Of a stretch of 64,000 nucleotides of DNA, positions 61,385 to 64,000 are shown piece after piece. Source of the stretch: Streptomyces sp. ICC1. GTDB taxonomy: Bacteria; Actinomycetota; Actinomycetes; Streptomycetales; Streptomycetaceae. The stretch's first letter is position 1; each line of letters starts with the position of its first letter. The notes below the pieces were generated by a model. The model was not told where the DNA came from. It searched no databases and saw only the letters and a list, made by a program, of their open reading frames with translations. The stretch is from contig NZ_CP030287.1 in NCBI RefSeq assembly GCF_003287935.1, positions 4,492,267 to 4,556,266 of the forward strand. Reading direction: 5' to 3'. The position numbers and the translations under genes are program-made.

Positions 61385-62286
61385 CGTGCCCCCTCCTCTT
61401 CACCACGGGTGGTACGCAGTGCCCCTTCCACGGCGCGGGCCACCCGAACCGCGTCCGCGCTCGCCCGTACCTCGTGCACCCGAACGGCCCAGGTGCCCTG
61501 CTGGGCGGCGATCGCGGAGACGGCCGCGGTGGCGGCGTCCCGTTCGCGGGCGGGCGGCGGGGAGGCGTCCGCGGTGCCCGCCAGGACCCGGCCGAGGAAG
61601 CGCTTCCTCGAGGCGGCGACCAGCAGCGGGAAGCCCAGCGCGCGCAGCTCGGGCAGGTGGGCGACCAGGGCCAGGTCGTGCTCGGCGTTCTTCGCGAAGC
61701 CCAGACCGGGGTCGACGACGAGCCGCTCGGGGGCGATCCCGCCGGAGACGACCGCGTCGATGCGGGTCCGCAGCTCGGCGGTCACCTCGGCGAGGACGTC
61801 CTCGTAGACCGCGAGGCTGTTCATGCCGTCGCTGAAGCCGCGCCAGTGCATGACCACGAACGGCACCTCGGCGGCCGCCACGGCCGGGATCATGCCGGGG
61901 TCGGCGAGCCCGCCGCTGACGTCGTTGACCAGCACCGCGCCGGCCGCGACGGCCTGCGCGGCCACGGAGGCGCGCATGGTGTCCACGGAGACGACGACGC
62001 CTTCGGAGGCGAGGCCCCGCACGACGGGGACGACCCGGCGCAGCTCCTCCTCCTCGTCGACGCGGGAGGCGCCGGGGCGGGTGGACTCACCGCCGACGTC
62101 CACGAGGTCGGCGCCCTGGGCGACGAGGTCGAGGCCGCGCTTGACGGCCGCGGTGGTGTCGAACCAGCGGCCGCCGTCGGAGAAGGAGTCGGGGGTGACG
62201 TTGACGACGCCCATGACCCCGCAGCGGTCCCACTCCGGCAGGCCGGTGACCCGGCCCCGCTCGGTGGCCGCGCGCTTCGTGTTCAT
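61381..62286 (-). CDS. folP: Dihydropteroate synthase
   Basis: 301 residues, TIM barrel. It joins pABA and hydroxymethyldihydropterin diphosphate. GVVNVTPDSFSDGGRW, DLVDVGGESTRPGASRV, NDVSGGLADPGM and VDPGLGFAKN are diagnostic; ASRKRFLGRVL carries the conserved Lys/Arg. First gene of the run folP, NTF2-like, folB, folK, DUF3180 on the minus strand, with stop/start overlaps. It is convergent with folE's group. Confidence 0.95.
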   Translation of the reverse strand: MNTKRAATERGRVTGLPEWDRCGVMGVVNVTPDSFSDGGRWFDTTAAVKRGLDLVAQGADLVDVGGESTRPGASRVDEEEELRRVVPVVRGLASEGVVVSVDTMRASVAAQAVAAGAVLVNDVSGGLADPGMIPAVAAAEVPFVVMHWRGFSDGMNSLAVYEDVLAEVTAELRTRIDAVVSGGIAPERLVVDPGLGFAKNAEHDLALVAHLPELRALGFPLLVAASRKRFLGRVLAGTADASPPPARERDAATAAVSAIAAQQGTWAVRVHEVRASADAVRVARAVEGALRTTRGEEEGAR

Positions 62287-62318
62287 GACTCCAGGGTATG
62301 GGGTGGCCCGGACCCGGC

Positions 62319-62352
62319 AGGGCCCCCGGAGCCGGGCGGCTCCGGGGGCCCT
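62319..62352 (-). terminator. Terminator of the lysyltransferase-like gene
   Basis: Perfect 15-bp stem (62319-62333 with 62338-62352), GGGC loop, located 16 nt after the stop codon of the gene at 62369 and upstream of folP. Confidence 0.8.
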
Positions 62353-62368
62353 GGACGGCGTACGGGGC

Positions 62369-64000
62369 TTACGCGGCCTGGACCTCGCGCTCCGCCGGGG
62401 CGGGCACCGCCGCGCGCACGGCGTGGTGGTGGGCGCAGGTGCGGACCGGCTTGGGACGGCGGCGGCTGGCGAACAGGCGGGGCAGGGCCAGCGTCACGAA
62501 GCCCTCGGCCTGCATCGCGGCGAAGCCGATGCGGGGCAGGTCCCGGGGGGTGCGGAAGACCACGAAGCGGGGCTCCCAGCGGGGGCGGAACTTCGCGTTG
62601 AACTTGTACAGCGACTCGATCTGGAACCAGCGCGAGAGGAACACCAGCAGGCTGCGCCACATCCGCAGCACCGGGCCGGCGCCGATCTTCTCGCCGCGGG
62701 CCAGCGCCGAGCGGAACATCGCGAAGTTCAGCGAGACCTTCTCGATGCCCAGCGCCGGGCAGGCCTCCAGGGAGGCCACGATCAGCAGCTCGTTCATGCC
62801 GGGGTCGGCGGCGCGGTCGCGGCGCATCAGCTCCAGCGACATGCCGTCCTTGCCCCACGGGACGAAGTGCAGGACGGCCTTCAGGTCGCCGAAGGGGGAC
62901 GGGTCGTCCTCCTCGACGCGGTGCGCGGTGGCGATGTAGCAGTCGCCGTCGCCCGGGTCGCCGACCCGGCCCAGCGCCATGGAGAAGCCGCGCTCGGTGT
63001 CGGTGCCGCGCCAGGCCTCGGCGGCGCCCCGTACCTGCTCCAGTTCGGTCCCGGTCAGCTCGCTGACCCGGCGGACCTGCGTGGTGTAGCCGTTGCGCTC
63101 GATGCGCTTCACCATCTGGCGGACGTTGCGCATCGCCCGGCCGGACAGCGAGAAGTCTTTGACGTCGACGATCGCCTCGTCCCCGAGCTCCAGGGCGTCG
63201 AGCCCGGTCTCCCGGGTCCAGACCTCGCCGCCGGTCTCGCTGCAGCCCATGACGGCGGGGGTCCAGGAGTGGGCCTTGGCCTCCTCCATGAACCGCTCGA
63301 TGGCGCCGGGCCAGGCCTCGACGTCGCCGACGGGGTCGCCGGAGGCGAGCATCACGCCGGAGACCACGCGGTAGGTGACGGCCGCCTTGCCGCTGGGGGA
63401 GAAGACGACGGCCTTGTCGCGGCGCAGCGCGAAGTGGCCCAGCGAGTCGCGGCCGCCGTGCTTGGCGAGCAGCTCGCGCAGCTTGACCTCGTCGTCGGCG
63501 GTGAGCCGGGCGGCCGGGTGCTCGGGGCGGAAGGCCAGGTAGATGGTGGTGACGGCGGTCAGCATGCCGAGGGCGCCGAGCGAGTAGCCGACGGTCCAGG
63601 ACACCCGGCCTGCGTAGTCGACGGGGCCCTCGAAGCCGAAGAGCCCGTAGACGACGTGGCTGATCTGCTCGTACACGCCCGGATTGCCGACCACGCGGCC
63701 CGGGTGCGAGTTGACGATGACCAGTCCGAGCCCGATGGAGCCGGCGCTCATCAGGACGAAGTTGGCGAGCGCCTTCCAGCGGCTGCGCGGGTCCGGGAGC
63801 GCCTTGAATTCACTCTGGTGGCGCAGCAGGAGCCACAGGAGCACCGCCGAGATCACCACGCCGGCGACGGAGTGGCGGTAGGTGAACTGGGCGACCGCGC
63901 CGGCGGGCAGCAGCACCACGGCGGCCCGCCAGGCACGGCGCTTGTGGCGCTTGAGCCCGTGGGCGAGCAGCAGGAGCAGGACGCCCGCGCTGAGCGCCAG
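62369..64000 (-). CDS. MprF/LysX-like phosphatidylglycerol lysyltransferase, C-terminal part (5' end outside window)
   Basis: At least 543 residues; the frame is open to the window edge, so the N-terminus is missing. Several membrane helices lie in the visible N-terminal 180 residues (ISAVLLWLLL, FVLMSAGSIGLGLVIV, LGALGMLTAVTTIYLAF). A DUF2156/MprF-type GNAT-fold domain follows: GHFALRRDKAVVFSPSGKA, VSGVMLASGDPVGD, DFSLSGRAMRNVRQMVKR, NELLIVASLEA and LNFAMFRSALARGE. Such enzymes transfer lysine from tRNA to lipids. I see no tRNA-synthetase domain here; whether one exists upstream cannot be told. Confidence 0.85.
   Translation of the reverse strand: MALSAGVLLLLLAHGLKRHKRRAWRAAVVLLPAGAVAQFTYRHSVAGVVISAVLLWLLLRHQSEFKALPDPRSRWKALANFVLMSAGSIGLGLVIVNSHPGRVVGNPGVYEQISHVVYGLFGFEGPVDYAGRVSWTVGYSLGALGMLTAVTTIYLAFRPEHPAARLTADDEVKLRELLAKHGGRDSLGHFALRRDKAVVFSPSGKAAVTYRVVSGVMLASGDPVGDVEAWPGAIERFMEEAKAHSWTPAVMGCSETGGEVWTRETGLDALELGDEAIVDVKDFSLSGRAMRNVRQMVKRIERNGYTTQVRRVSELTGTELEQVRGAAEAWRGTDTERGFSMALGRVGDPGDGDCYIATAHRVEEDDPSPFGDLKAVLHFVPWGKDGMSLELMRRDRAADPGMNELLIVASLEACPALGIEKVSLNFAMFRSALARGEKIGAGPVLRMWRSLLVFLSRWFQIESLYKFNAKFRPRWEPRFVVFRTPRDLPRIGFAAMQAEGFVTLALPRLFASRRRPKPVRTCAHHHAVRAAVPAPAEREVQAA

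Overview
The window is very GC-rich, almost fully packed with genes, and reads as chromosome from a Streptomyces species. The evidence is strong third-position GC bias in every confident gene, DasR-type operators (dre sites) at N-acetylglucosamine PTS genes, an AfsQ1/AfsQ2-like two-component pair next to an ECF sigma factor, an acyl-CoA carboxylase cluster with an epsilon subunit, and many genes whose start codon sits about 7 nt after a TANNNT -10 box (leaderless transcripts).

Layout. 1-6,600: GlcNAc PTS genes (partial nagE2-like, nagE1-like, nagF-like) with three dre sites, then rph, a small lipoprotein, the ITP/XTP pyrophosphatase gene, tRNA-Leu(TAG), bcp, a DUF3618 gene, a groES-like gene, and a Gdx/SugE-type SMR exporter behind a guanidine-III riboswitch. 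6,600-16,550: a bifunctional penicillin-binding protein whose 5' region contains 26 tandem 12-bp repeats, a VOC protein, the lutABC operon, cobF, a class-V aminotransferase, and a LysR regulator divergent from an NTF2-like gene.

16,600-29,900 is an accessory island. It starts with a Tn554-like three-gene recombinase module whose first gene is broken. Small secreted proteins and a Tn3 transposase remnant follow. It also holds a terpenoid locus: two class I terpene synthases, a CYP170-like P450 and a polyprenyl diphosphate synthase. It ends in gene remnants.

29,908-32,022 is one open reading frame that looks like a mosaic: a GAF fragment, a spermidine-synthase-like fragment, the N-terminus of a NuoN-like subunit and a complete GH71 alpha-1,3-glucanase domain.

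32,100-54,180 is a conserved core block: enoyl-CoA hydratase, adenylate cyclase, biotin ligase, a broken tnpB, pccB/pccE, maf, the biotin-carrying carboxylase alpha chain, a DeoR regulator, an LpdA-type flavoprotein, gamma-glutamylcyclotransferase, purine nucleoside phosphorylase, phosphohexomutase, tautomerase/SDR/LysR genes, and afsQ2-afsQ1-sigQ. 54,200-64,000 is a second core block: tilS, hpt, ftsH, folE, DUF3180, folK, folB, an NTF2-like gene, folP and a partial lysyltransferase-like membrane protein. The two blocks meet inside one reading frame that joins sigQ to tilS at a 44-bp near-perfect inverted repeat.

As I remember the S. coelicolor map, the nag-rph, cya-pccB-afsQ and tilS-ftsH-folE blocks lie far apart. 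The mosaic gene, the sigQ-tilS fusion and the island therefore look like rearrangement junctions. An assembly chimera at the palindrome remains possible and should be excluded first. All functions are inferred by reading motifs; no database search was run.
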